From an uncultured Clostridia bacterium (GTDB lineage: Bacteria > Bacillota > Clostridia > Saccharofermentanales > Saccharofermentanaceae): a stretch of DNA of 64,000 bases. The stretch lies in assembly GCA_947165785.1 (NCBI GenBank), contig CAMVBS010000004.1, positions 1 through 64,000 on the forward strand, read 5' to 3'. This document shows, in pieces, positions 46,220 to 54,901 of the stretch (within the stretch, counting starts at the first letter, position 1; every line of letters starts with the position of its first letter). The notes under the pieces were generated by a model, which had not been told where the DNA came from, ran no database searches, and saw only the letters and a list, made by a program, of their open reading frames with translations. A program made the translations under genes and the position numbers.

Positions 46220-47485
46220 ATGGCAGAAAATTCGATCGTAATCAAGAACGTAACAAAACAGTTCAAGGTCTACTTTGACAAGGGCCAGAGTTTCAAGGAG
46301 AGGATCATCTTCAAGAACAGGAACAGGCACGAGGACAGAGTAGTCTTAAACGATATCTCACTGACCATAGAGAAGGGTCAGGCCGTAGGTCTTATCGGAC
46401 ACAACGGCTGCGGTAAGTCAACGCTTCTCAAGCTCATGACGAGGATCCTTTATCCGGACAAGGGCAGCATCGAAGTTCAGGGCCGCGTATCGAGCCTCAT
46501 CGAACTTGGTGCAGGCTTCCATCCTGACATGAGCGGCAGGGAGAACATCTACACGAATGCTTCCATCTTCGGCCTCTCGAAAAAGGAGATCGACCGTCGT
46601 CTCGACGATATCATCGCTTTCTCCGAACTTGAAGAATTCATCGATAACCCGGTAAGGACATATTCTTCCGGTATGTATATGAGACTTGCGTTCTCCGTTG
46701 CCATCAACGTTGATGCTGATGTGCTCCTGATCGACGAGATCCTCGCCGTAGGTGACGCCAACTTCCAGGCAAAGTGTTTTGCCAAGCTTCAGGAGATCAA
46801 GTCCAAGGGTACGACGATCGTCATCGTTTCACACTCGCTCGATCAGATCGAGGCATTCTGTGACAGGTCCGTATGGATCAATGACGGCAAGATCGTAGCA
46901 GACGGAGTCCCGAGGGAGATCCATCTCGACTACATGGATTATATGGCAGGTCTTCGTAACGAGCAGCAGAAGAAAGACAAGGCCCGCGAGAAGAAGAACG
47001 AAGAGAAAAAAGCCGAGGAAGAGGCCGAGAAGAAGGAAGAATCCAAGCGCTGGGGTAACGGTGACGCCAAGATAACTGACGTCAAGGTCCTGGACGGTGA
47101 CGGCAATGAAAAGACCGTCTTCCACGTAGGTGATGCCATAAAGGTGAGGATCGCTTACAAGGTCAACAAGAAAGTCGAGGACGGTGTCTTCGGCATCGGT
47201 ATCTTCAGGAATGACGGAGTCTTCTGCTACGGAACCAATACCAGAATCGACAGGATAGAGCGCTTTGATATAATTGAAGACGGAGTGCTCGAGATAGAGA
47301 TGCCGAAGGCGGATCTTCTCCCGGGCAAGTACTTAGTCGACCTCGCGATCGAGTGCGGCAGAGGCATTCCGGTGGACTACTACAAAGAAGCTTGCGTTTT
47401 CGAGACGTATTCCAAGCGCGGTGACAGCGGCATTGCCAGGATCGATCAGAAATGGCACATGCCTGATAACATAAAGAATTCATAA
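46220..47485 (+). CDS. wzt: Polysaccharide ABC exporter ATPase with C-terminal glycan-binding domain
   Basis: A 421-residue ATPase. Walker A GHNGCGKSTL, signature YSSGMYMRLAFSVAI and Walker B LLIDEILAVGD define a TagH/Wzt-type ABC domain (about 1-245). A Lys/Glu-rich helical linker of about 40 residues (around 255-295) leads to a C-terminal beta-sandwich (about 300-415) with VLDGDGNEKTVFHVGD, like the Wzt carbohydrate-binding domain. In Wzt proteins that domain recognises the modified end of the finished chain before export. ATG 46220 begins one base after the permease stop; longer upstream readings of the frame overlap wzm and lack a ribosome-binding site. Confidence 0.9.
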   Translation: MAENSIVIKNVTKQFKVYFDKGQSFKERIIFKNRNRHEDRVVLNDISLTIEKGQAVGLIGHNGCGKSTLLKLMTRILYPDKGSIEVQGRVSSLIELGAGFHPDMSGRENIYTNASIFGLSKKEIDRRLDDIIAFSELEEFIDNPVRTYSSGMYMRLAFSVAINVDADVLLIDEILAVGDANFQAKCFAKLQEIKSKGTTIVIVSHSLDQIEAFCDRSVWINDGKIVADGVPREIHLDYMDYMAGLRNEQQKKDKAREKKNEEKKAEEEAEKKEESKRWGNGDAKITDVKVLDGDGNEKTVFHVGDAIKVRIAYKVNKKVEDGVFGIGIFRNDGVFCYGTNTRIDRIERFDIIEDGVLEIEMPKADLLPGKYLVDLAIECGRGIPVDYYKEACVFETYSKRGDSGIARIDQKWHMPDNIKNS

Positions 47486-47498
47486 GGAAGGGATCATC

Positions 47499-48554
47499 AT
47501 GAAGATAGCGTTGCTCACGACACAGATACCTTTTATCAGAGGCGGTGCGGAGATGCATGTGGAAAACCTCCGTAAGGCACTCGTAGCTGCCGGCCATCAG
47601 GTCGAGATCATAACGGTCCCTTTTAACGACGGTCCTATCTCGAGGATCGAAGATCATATCGTTGCCATGAGACTTCTGGACGTAAGCGAGTCCTGGGGCG
47701 GAAGGATCGATTTCGTTATCGGAATGAAATTCCCTGCATACCTGATCCCGCACCCTAACAAGGTTATGTGGATCTTGCATCAACACAGACAGGCCTATGA
47801 CCTGTTCGGTACGGAGTATTCCAATTTCCGTGACGATGACGAGGGCAGAAGGCTTCGCGACATCATAACAAAGGCAGACGAGAAGTATCTTGCTGAGGCA
47901 AAGCATATCTTCGCGAATTCCGGAAATGTTTCCAAGCGTCTGAAGAAGTTCTGCGGTCTTAATTCGACACCGCTTTACCATCCTTGTCCTGACATGGATA
48001 AGTTCTACTGCAAGGACTCTGAGGATTATCTGCTCATGCCGAGCCGTATCAATATGACCAAGAGACAGTTTCTGGCTCTCGAGGCGCTTGCGAAGACCAA
48101 GTCCAACATCAAGCTCTATATCGTCGGTGCGGCTGATAATGAGCAGATGAAGACATGGCTTTTGGAAGGGATCGAGAAGCACGGCCTTAAAGATCGCGTT
48201 AAGTACTTCGACTTTGTAGAGCAGGATAAGAAGATCGAGCTCTACGCCAACTGTCGAGGTGTCGTATTCATTCCGAAGGATGAGGATTACGGTTATATCA
48301 CACTGGAAGCTATGGCTTCTTCAAAGCCTGTCATTACTGCAACTGACAGCGGCGGACCTTTGGAGTTCGTTGATAACGGAGTTAACGGATTTGTCTGCGA
48401 TCCTACTCCTGAGTCGATCGCGGAAGCGATGGACAGACTCGGAAGCGATAAGAAAAATGCGATCGCAATGGGTGTCGAGGCTAAGGCAAAGATCACTGAG
48501 AAGAATATTTCATGGGAGCATGTCGTAAGTGAACTTCTGAAGTTTGCTGACTGA
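47499..48554 (+). CDS. GT4 family glycosyltransferase
   Basis: A 351-residue GT-B glycosyltransferase. The N-terminal TTQIPFIRGGAEMHVENL is the acceptor-side loop of GT4; EDYGYITLEAMASSKPVI is the nucleotide-sugar EX7E motif. A polypeptide segment HPCPDMDKFYCKDSEDYLL precedes the donor domain. It probably adds GDP-mannose or GDP-rhamnose to the growing chain (inference from operon context). It lies 13 bases after wzt with GGAAGGG before ATG 47499. Confidence 0.85.
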   Translation: MKIALLTTQIPFIRGGAEMHVENLRKALVAAGHQVEIITVPFNDGPISRIEDHIVAMRLLDVSESWGGRIDFVIGMKFPAYLIPHPNKVMWILHQHRQAYDLFGTEYSNFRDDDEGRRLRDIITKADEKYLAEAKHIFANSGNVSKRLKKFCGLNSTPLYHPCPDMDKFYCKDSEDYLLMPSRINMTKRQFLALEALAKTKSNIKLYIVGAADNEQMKTWLLEGIEKHGLKDRVKYFDFVEQDKKIELYANCRGVVFIPKDEDYGYITLEAMASSKPVITATDSGGPLEFVDNGVNGFVCDPTPESIAEAMDRLGSDKKNAIAMGVEAKAKITEKNISWEHVVSELLKFAD

Positions 48555-48559
48555 TTATT

Positions 48560-49753
48560 ATGAAGAAACTGGGTTTTGTAGTTCCTTGGTATGGAGAGAA
48601 GATCCCGGGAGGCGCCGAGATGGAGCTTCGCGGCGTTACTTCGCACCTTCATGCCGCAGGTGTGGAACTCGAGATCCTTACGACATGCGTAAAGCAGTTC
48701 GACAGTAACTGGAACGAGAATTTTCATAAGCCGGGCGAGACGGTCGAAGGCGGCATCAAGGTAATAAGGTTTCCTGCAGGGAAGAGGAACAGCGCTGAAT
48801 TTGACAGGGTCAACAGGATCCTCATGAGAGGAAGAGTACCCAAAGAGAGCGATCAGAAGATCTTTTTCGATGAGATGATAAACAGCCCTGAGCTTTATAA
48901 GTATATGGCAGAGCATAAGGATGACTACAGCCTTTTTGTATATGTGCCGTATATGTTCGGAACAACGGTGAACGGGATCAAGGTGTGTCCTGAAAAGTCA
49001 GTCGTCATACCGTGTTTTCACGATGAGGCATATGCTCATATGGACGTTCTGAAACCCGTTTTCGCGAGCGTAAAGGGGCTTGTATTTAATGCGGAGCCTG
49101 AAAAAGAACTCGCGCAAAGGCTCTACGATCTTAAGGATGTAAAGACGATAGTCATGGGCATCGGCGTGGACTGCGGTCTTACGGGTGATCCGCAAAGGTT
49201 CAGGGAGAAATATGATATCAGCGAGCCGTTTATCCTTTATGCGGGACGTAAAGATGAGGGCAAGAATGTCCATACGCTCGTTAAGTATTTCGCAGAGTAT
49301 AAAAAGCGCAATCCTTCGGATATGAAACTGGTCCTTATCGGAGGCGGTAACATAGAGCTTCCGGCTGATCTTGTTGCATCAGGAGCGATCAGGGATCTGG
49401 GATTTGTGGATCTTCAGGATAAGATAGATGCGGAAGCTGCGTCACTTCTTTTGTGTCAGCCTTCCAAGAACGAGAGTTTCTCGTTGGTCATCATGGAGAG
49501 CTGGCTCGGCAAAAGGCCTGTTATCGTGCACGAAGATTGTGCGGTAACCAAGCATTTTGCGATCGACTCGAAGGGCGGACTTTACTTTAAGAACTACTTC
49601 GATTTTGAAGGTGCGGTTGATTTTATCGTGAACAATAAGGACATCGCTGATAAGATGGGGGAGAACGGATATGAATATGTGCGCTCGAACTTCGACTGGG
49701 ATGTCGTGACTAAGAAATATATCGAATTTTTCGAGCTTTGTACGGAGGCTTAA
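48560..49753 (+). CDS. GT4 family glycosyltransferase
   Basis: A 397-residue GT-B protein, paralogous to the one encoded at 51.6-52.8 kb: both have YGxxxxGGAExxxxxL at the N-terminus, a central cytosolic-looking PxxHDE motif, and ESFSLVIMESW (the EX7E). The C-terminal half has YAGRKDEGKNVHTLVKYF. Likely one of the chain-extending transferases. Acceptor and linkage unknown. It begins five bases after the previous gene. Confidence 0.85.
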   Translation: MKKLGFVVPWYGEKIPGGAEMELRGVTSHLHAAGVELEILTTCVKQFDSNWNENFHKPGETVEGGIKVIRFPAGKRNSAEFDRVNRILMRGRVPKESDQKIFFDEMINSPELYKYMAEHKDDYSLFVYVPYMFGTTVNGIKVCPEKSVVIPCFHDEAYAHMDVLKPVFASVKGLVFNAEPEKELAQRLYDLKDVKTIVMGIGVDCGLTGDPQRFREKYDISEPFILYAGRKDEGKNVHTLVKYFAEYKKRNPSDMKLVLIGGGNIELPADLVASGAIRDLGFVDLQDKIDAEAASLLLCQPSKNESFSLVIMESWLGKRPVIVHEDCAVTKHFAIDSKGGLYFKNYFDFEGAVDFIVNNKDIADKMGENGYEYVRSNFDWDVVTKKYIEFFELCTEA

Positions 49754-49754
49754 G

Positions 49755-50156
49755 ATGGACAACAGTGTAGATATCGAGAAGATCATGGAGAATATCCGTG
49801 AAGAGATCGTGAAAAGCGGCAAGGATAAGCAGCCGCTGTCCTTCAAGGACGTTGAATCGACGGAGCGTAACGGCGATCTCGATGAAGCGATCGATTATAT
49901 CTCCTATAACTATGAAGTCCAGCCGTATGCACCGCTCGGCGGTAATAAGATCGCGGTCTTCTTTAAGAAGGTCATCAGAAAGATCACCGGATTCTTCGTT
50001 CTTCCGGTAGTAAGGCAGCAGAACACTCTGAACTATTACTACTACAGAGTGGCTGAGACGATCGGTGAGGTAAAGAGCGATAACGAGGAACTCAAAAAGC
50101 GTGCCGAACTTCTCGAGAAGCGCGTCAAGGTACTTGAGGAGAAGGCAGGGAAATAA
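49755..50156 (+). CDS. Small coiled-coil protein of the glycan operon
   Basis: A 133-residue protein without signal peptide or TM helix. After a charged N-terminus (IEKIMENIREEI) there is KKVIRKITGFFVLPVVRQQNTLNYYYYR, an amphipathic segment, then a C-terminal coiled coil (about 100-130). The amphipathic segment matches the one in the next gene product (VRKFTAFMIDPIVRDQNSID). Such segments also occur at the N-termini of membrane-associated sugar methyltransferases and glycosyltransferases in O-antigen loci, where they may dock to the membrane. I do not recognise a named family. It starts two bases after the preceding gene. Confidence 0.6.
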   Translation: MDNSVDIEKIMENIREEIVKSGKDKQPLSFKDVESTERNGDLDEAIDYISYNYEVQPYAPLGGNKIAVFFKKVIRKITGFFVLPVVRQQNTLNYYYYRVAETIGEVKSDNEELKKRAELLEKRVKVLEEKAGK

Positions 50157-50158
50157 GA

Positions 50159-50533
50159 ATGGACGTACGTAAGACATTGGACGAACGTTACGAAACTTCG
50201 ATGAAGGATCTGCCTGATGTTAAGGTAGAGCCGTTCGATTCCGTGCCGCTCGCATATAATAACGAGGGTACCACCGGTTCCCTGAAGCACTGCATCAACT
50301 ATATCCGCAAGAACCGCGGAGTATCATATAACGGGCTTGATAAGAAGGGAAGGATCGTTCGTAAGTTCACGGCTTTCATGATCGATCCGATCGTCCGTGA
50401 CCAGAATTCGATCGATGATAAGTTCACGGTCGCACTCCTGGAACTGTTCAAGCTCTACAAGGAAAGAGAGTCACTTTATAACAGGATAAATGCGCTCGAA
50501 GCCGAGATCGTAAGACTGGAGTCAAGATCATGA
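50159..50533 (+). CDS. Small coiled-coil protein of the glycan operon, related to the preceding one
   Basis: A 124-residue protein. The segment RKFTAFMIDPIVRDQNS aligns with RKITGFFVLPVVRQQNT of the preceding product, and both end in a predicted coiled coil (here FKLYKERESLYNRINALEAEI). The N-terminal part PLAYNNEGTTGSLKHCINYIRK differs. Its stop overlaps the start of the next glycosyltransferase (ATGA), so expression is coupled. A chain-length regulator, membrane tether or subunit of a transferase are possible roles; none is shown by the sequence. Confidence 0.6.
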   Translation: MDVRKTLDERYETSMKDLPDVKVEPFDSVPLAYNNEGTTGSLKHCINYIRKNRGVSYNGLDKKGRIVRKFTAFMIDPIVRDQNSIDDKFTVALLELFKLYKERESLYNRINALEAEIVRLESRS

Positions 50534-51615
50534 GATTATTTCAGGTACTTACAACTCTATCATTCGGTGACGCGGTGAGTAATGATGCCGTCGCGATAAT
50601 GGATCTTGTCAATAAGAACGGCTACAAGATGAATACATATGCCGAGCATATCGATACCAGGATGACATCCATAAGCGGCGTCAAGGACATAAACGACCTT
50701 CCGAAGCTTAACGATGACGATATCATGATCTATCATCTGTCGACGGGTACTGATCTTAACCGTAAGATCAAGTCATTCGGCGGACGTAAGCTCCTTATCT
50801 ATCACAACATTACTCCGCCTAAGTACTATGCGAAGTATTCGGGACTTTCCGCACGCCTTTGTTCCAAGGGACGTAACGAAGCGGCAAGCCTCAATCAGAC
50901 ATTCGAAGCATGTCTTCCGGTGTCTGAGTATAACATGAGAGACCTTCGCGAGATGGGTTATACCTGTCCGATGGCGATAAGGCCGATACTCATCCCGTTC
51001 GATGATTATAAAAAAGAGCCTGATCAGGAGGTCATCTCCAAATACTCCGGTGACGGCGTTAAGAACGTGGTCTTCGTAGGAAGGATCGCGCCTAACAAGA
51101 AGCATGAAGATCTTATTACTCTCATGAGCGCATATAAGCAGATGTATAACGATAAGATCCGTCTGTTCCTGGTTGGAAATCCAACGGGAACCGAAAACTA
51201 TGATAAAAGGCTCAAAGATTATGCAAAGCTTCTTGATCTGGATAATGTGATCTTTACCGGACAGGTATCCTTCAAGGCGATACTTGCATATTATAAGATC
51301 GCTGATGCTTTCGTATGCATGAGCGAACACGAGGGATTCTGTGTTCCTTTGATCGAGGCAATGTGCTTTGACGACCCGATCATAGCCGCATCAAATGCTG
51401 CGGTCCCTGATACTTTGGGAGGAACGGGAATACTTATCGACAATGCCGACTTTAAAAGATCCGCGTTCATGCTCCACGAAGTCCTTAATGACGAGGCTTT
51501 GCGAAGCGAGATCATCGAAGGTCAGAGAAGAAGGCTCGAAGACTTTTCTTATGAGAAAGTATCGGCTCTTTTCATGGAGCAGCTTCAAAGATTCATCAGA
51601 GGTGAAGCATTATGA
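50530..51615 (+). CDS. GT4 family glycosyltransferase
   Basis: A 361-residue GT-B protein. FVGRIAPNKKHEDLI is the start of the donor domain and EHEGFCVPLIEAM the EX7E motif. IYHLSTGTDLNRKI and LIYHNITPPKYY resemble N-terminal parts of mannosyl/rhamnosyl transferases of the WbpY/MtfB type (weak inference). ATG overlaps the preceding stop as ATGA, and its own stop overlaps the next ATG in the same way. Confidence 0.85.
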   Translation: MRLFQVLTTLSFGDAVSNDAVAIMDLVNKNGYKMNTYAEHIDTRMTSISGVKDINDLPKLNDDDIMIYHLSTGTDLNRKIKSFGGRKLLIYHNITPPKYYAKYSGLSARLCSKGRNEAASLNQTFEACLPVSEYNMRDLREMGYTCPMAIRPILIPFDDYKKEPDQEVISKYSGDGVKNVVFVGRIAPNKKHEDLITLMSAYKQMYNDKIRLFLVGNPTGTENYDKRLKDYAKLLDLDNVIFTGQVSFKAILAYYKIADAFVCMSEHEGFCVPLIEAMCFDDPIIAASNAAVPDTLGGTGILIDNADFKRSAFMLHEVLNDEALRSEIIEGQRRRLEDFSYEKVSALFMEQLQRFIRGEAL

Positions 51616-52805
51616 GAATATGTTTTGTTGTGCAAAGATACGGTGACGAAGTAAACGGCGGTGCGGAAGTTCACGCCAAGCAGCTTGCCGAGCACGTAAA
51701 TGACCTCACGGATCACGAAGTTGAAGTTGCTACGACCAAGGCCATCGATTACGTGACCTGGAAGAATGAATATGAGAAAGACGAAGAGATCATAAACGGT
51801 ATCAAGGTAAGAAGGTTCCCTGTCGTTAATGAGCGTAACCAGGAAGTCTTCAACAAATATTCATCCAAGATGGCGGTCGGCGATCATTCCATCGAGGAAC
51901 TTGAGGAATGGATGCGCCTTCAGGGACCTGAGTGTCCGTCTCTTATCGAGTGGCTCGGTGCCCACAGGGATGATTATGACTGCTTCGTTTTCCTGACATA
52001 TCTTTATTACACGACATACTTCGGCCTAAAGGCAGTTGGAAAGAAAGCTGTCCTTATCCCGACTGCGCATGACGAGTGGACTATCCATCTTCCTCTTTTT
52101 GAGAAGATGTTCACTCTCCCGGGCGCATTTTTCTATAACACGACTGAAGAGAAAGAACTCGTCAACACATACTTTTCGACAGGAAACATCCTTGATAACA
52201 AGGGTATAGGCGGCGTAGGCGTAGAAGTTCCGCCTGTTGTAGATGCCGAGGCATTCAGGAAGAAGACCGGCATCACCGGCGATTTCATGGTCTATATCGG
52301 AAGGATCGATGAGAATAAGTGCTGCCCTGAGCTCTTCAGATATTTCAGAGAGTACAAGGACCGTCACAAGGATTCCGATCTTAAGCTCGTTCTCGCAGGT
52401 AAGGAAGTCATCAAGGTCCCTGAGGCTGATGACATCATCCCGCTGGGATTCGTATCCGAGGAAGATAAGTTCAATGCCATCGCGGCTTCGAAGTTCCTGG
52501 TACTCCCTTCATGGTTCGAGAGCCTGTCGATCGTAGTACTCGAAGCAATGAAACTTAAAAGACCCGTTCTCGTCAGCGGCCGCTGCGACGTTCTCAAGGC
52601 TCATTGCCTGAAGAGTAACGGCGGACTTTATTACACGGATTTCCTCGAGTTCGAGGGCGCAACCGATTACCTTCTCTCACATCCTGATGAGTGCAGGATC
52701 ATGGGCGAGAACGGCATCGAATACGTTAATGAGAACTACAGCTGGGAAGGCATCGTCGAGAGACTTGATGCCATCATGAAGAAGGTCGCACTCTCGGGAG
52801 TATAA
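51612..52805 (+). CDS. GT4 family glycosyltransferase
   Basis: A 397-residue GT-B protein, paralog of the transferase at 48.6 kb (QRYGDEVNGGAEVHAKQL, IPTAHDEWTIHLPLF, YIGRIDENKCCPELF, ESLSIVVLEAMKLKRPVL). It is the last gene of the plus-strand run; it ends overlapping the convergent HAD hydrolase gene by 32 bp. Likely a chain-extending rhamnosyl- or mannosyltransferase, by context only. Confidence 0.85.
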   Translation: MRICFVVQRYGDEVNGGAEVHAKQLAEHVNDLTDHEVEVATTKAIDYVTWKNEYEKDEEIINGIKVRRFPVVNERNQEVFNKYSSKMAVGDHSIEELEEWMRLQGPECPSLIEWLGAHRDDYDCFVFLTYLYYTTYFGLKAVGKKAVLIPTAHDEWTIHLPLFEKMFTLPGAFFYNTTEEKELVNTYFSTGNILDNKGIGGVGVEVPPVVDAEAFRKKTGITGDFMVYIGRIDENKCCPELFRYFREYKDRHKDSDLKLVLAGKEVIKVPEADDIIPLGFVSEEDKFNAIAASKFLVLPSWFESLSIVVLEAMKLKRPVLVSGRCDVLKAHCLKSNGGLYYTDFLEFEGATDYLLSHPDECRIMGENGIEYVNENYSWEGIVERLDAIMKKVALSGV

Positions 52806-53595
52806 AGTCATAGACAGCCTTTGCAAGACCGTTTTCCTCGCAGTTTGTCGTCACATATTCACAGCATGCCTTGATCTCGTCACTGCTGTTGCCCATCGCG
52901 ATCGAGTGAGGAGCAGCCTTGAGCATAGACAGGTCATTATCGTTATCCCCTGCGGCGAATACGTTTTCTTCAGGGATCTCCAGCATCTCCGCGAGCTTAA
53001 GGAGCGCATTTCCCTTGGAGGCTCCTGGCGCCGTCAGATCCATGAGGACACCTGTTGACATGGTGCATTCGAGATCCTTATTCCCGCGAAGGATGGCTTT
53101 GGTCTCTTCATCTGCGCCGACCACCAGGATCTTACTGAACTTCGGGAAAGGCTTCATATCAAGGCTGAAGTCATAAAGAGGCGCCTTTTCCTCTTCCTTG
53201 AGCCCTTCATTATACTTATCGAAAAAGTCACGTCGTCCGTTACGAGGTCCGAAGAATATGCCTTCACCGGAATATCCCGCAAAATCGATATCCCTCCTGA
53301 GCAGCATCTCGAAAACATCCCTTGCTACGGTTTCATCGATATTGACCGAGTAGACTTCATCAAACTTTTTGGGATCGTATAACGAACCGCCGTTACTGGT
53401 TATGCACGGAACGTCCACATCAAGTGAAGCAGCGAACTTTCTGACCAGATAGAAAGTCCTTCCGGTGGCGAGCGTAAAGGCAACGCCGTTTTCGCGAAGG
53501 AGCCTTATTGCCTTCTTGTTCTCTTCGGTTACATCCTCTCCCGGCATGAGCAAAGTGAAGTCCATGTCTGATGCGAACAGGTATCTGTATTTCAT
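52774..53595 (-). CDS. HAD-superfamily Cof-type sugar phosphatase
   Basis: A 273-residue HAD hydrolase. Motif I is ASDMDFTLL (DxD; normally DxDGTL, here Phe replaces Gly), motif II ATGRT, the Cof cap region lies about residues 85-190, and motif IV is GDNDNDLSML. Cof proteins dephosphorylate sugar phosphates or flavin nucleotides. Placed between two glycan genes but on the opposite strand, so a role in GDP-mannose metabolism is only a possibility. ATG 53595 on the minus strand is preceded by GAGG at spacing 4 to 5. Confidence 0.85.
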   Translation of the reverse strand: MKYRYLFASDMDFTLLMPGEDVTEENKKAIRLLRENGVAFTLATGRTFYLVRKFAASLDVDVPCITSNGGSLYDPKKFDEVYSVNIDETVARDVFEMLLRRDIDFAGYSGEGIFFGPRNGRRDFFDKYNEGLKEEEKAPLYDFSLDMKPFPKFSKILVVGADEETKAILRGNKDLECTMSTGVLMDLTAPGASKGNALLKLAEMLEIPEENVFAAGDNDNDLSMLKAAPHSIAMGNSSDEIKACCEYVTTNCEENGLAKAVYDFILPRVRPSS

Positions 53596-53633
53596 AATGA
53601 CCTCGTATCGGTTTATTTATCCGTGTAATAGGG

Positions 53634-53639
53634 TATAAT
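53634..53639 (+). promoter_or_regulatory. -10 box of the GDP-mannose pyrophosphorylase gene
   Basis: TATAAT 52 bases before the start codon; the best upstream hexamer, TTTATT at 53612-53617 (16-base spacer), is weak. Confidence 0.4.
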
Positions 53640-53690
53640 AACAGACAAGCACTTTTCAAGAGTGCCATTAAGTTGCAAAAGAGGCATCAA

Positions 53691-54773
53691 ATGAAACGAA
53701 CAGCAGTTATAATGGCAGGCGGCGGCGGAACACGCTTTTGGCCTGTATCCAGAATGGCAACACCTAAGCAGCTCGTTAAGCTTACCGGAACAGACGTTAT
53801 GCTCAACGAGACGATCAAGCATTACGAGAACGTAATCGGAAGAGAATCCACATTCATAGTAACAAATGAAAAGCAGGCCGAGCTCATGAATGAGGTGCTT
53901 TTTCCTGAGGTCGACAGATCTCATATCCTCATCGAGCCGGTTCAGAGAAACACAGCTCCGTGCATCATCTATGCAGCCATGACACTTAAGAAGCTCTACG
54001 GTGATGCGCTTATGGCAGTGCTTCCTGCAGATCATCATATCTCTGATATCAAGGAGTACGAGAGGATCCTCGACCTCGCATTTAAGACGGCAGAAGAAAC
54101 TGACAGGATCGTAACTATCGGCATCTGGCCTAAGTTCCCGTCAACGGGCTACGGCTATATCAGATTTTCTACCAATCCTATCGAGCCTGGTTCTGAGATC
54201 TACCATCTCAGACGTTTTGTCGAGAAGCCGCGTGAATCGGTAGCAAAGGAATATCTCCAGTCAGGTAAGTACCTCTGGAACTCGGGAATGTTCATCTGGA
54301 AGGCTTCAGTCATCCTCGAAGAATTCAAGAAATTCCTTCCTGACACTTATGCAAAGATGGAATCCATCTTTGATTCACTGAGGACTCCTGACGAGAAGGA
54401 TGCGATCGCGAAGGTATATCCTGAACTCGATAAGATCTCCATCGACTACGGTATCATGGAGAAGACATCCGATGTTTACTGTATCCCTGCAGAATTCGGT
54501 TGGAACGATGTAGGATCATGGGATACGCTCGATTCAGTATTTCCTCATGACGGCGATGACAATGTAATAGTAGGAGACTACGAAGGTATTGATACCGAGA
54601 ACACCGTAATCTTCAACAAGTCCAATGACAAGATCATTACTACTATCGGAGTAAAGGACCTCGTTATCGTCCAGACTGAAGATTCAATCCTTGTCTGTTC
54701 CAAAGAACAGGCACAGGATGTTAAGCTCATGGTCGACCACCTTAAGGAAAGAGGAAGAGAAGATCTTCTCTGA
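53691..54773 (+). CDS. manC: Mannose-1-phosphate guanylyltransferase
   Basis: A 360-residue nucleotidyltransferase. GGGGTRFWPVSRMATPKQL is the signature of GDP-mannose pyrophosphorylase, with LPADHHI, TIGIWPKFPSTGYGYI and FVEKP following the family. It makes GDP-mannose from mannose-1-phosphate and GTP, the substrate of Gmd. It lacks the C-terminal isomerase domain of bifunctional ManC/AlgA proteins. ATG 53691 follows GAGG at spacing 6. It has its own promoter downstream of the glycan operon and completes the GDP-rhamnose pathway. Confidence 0.9.
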   Translation: MKRTAVIMAGGGGTRFWPVSRMATPKQLVKLTGTDVMLNETIKHYENVIGRESTFIVTNEKQAELMNEVLFPEVDRSHILIEPVQRNTAPCIIYAAMTLKKLYGDALMAVLPADHHISDIKEYERILDLAFKTAEETDRIVTIGIWPKFPSTGYGYIRFSTNPIEPGSEIYHLRRFVEKPRESVAKEYLQSGKYLWNSGMFIWKASVILEEFKKFLPDTYAKMESIFDSLRTPDEKDAIAKVYPELDKISIDYGIMEKTSDVYCIPAEFGWNDVGSWDTLDSVFPHDGDDNVIVGDYEGIDTENTVIFNKSNDKIITTIGVKDLVIVQTEDSILVCSKEQAQDVKLMVDHLKERGREDLL

Positions 54774-54814
54774 TGTCGTCGATCAAATAACGGTGATAGT
54801 TGCTAAGAGGAGGG

Positions 54815-54865
54815 ATGGATTTGCGTAATAACAGGATAATTAGTGTTGTCAGTCTTAATATTTAG
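54815..54865 (+). other. Small ORF remnant (14-16 codons)
   Basis: GAGGAGGG is followed by TTG at 54821 (or ATG 54815) and MRNNRIISVVSLNI before TAG. It looks like the basic, hydrophobic start of a signal peptide cut by a stop. It may be a leader peptide or a broken copy of the following lipoprotein's N-terminus. Low confidence. Confidence 0.2.
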
Positions 54866-54901
54866 AGCAGTAATGCAAATTGTTGATTAGGTGGAGAGTT
54901 A

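Noticed and set aside
45493-46266. 257-codon minus-strand open frame over wzm
   Set aside because: Arg/Asp-rich shadow with no family signal; the plus strand encodes a clear Wzm permease.
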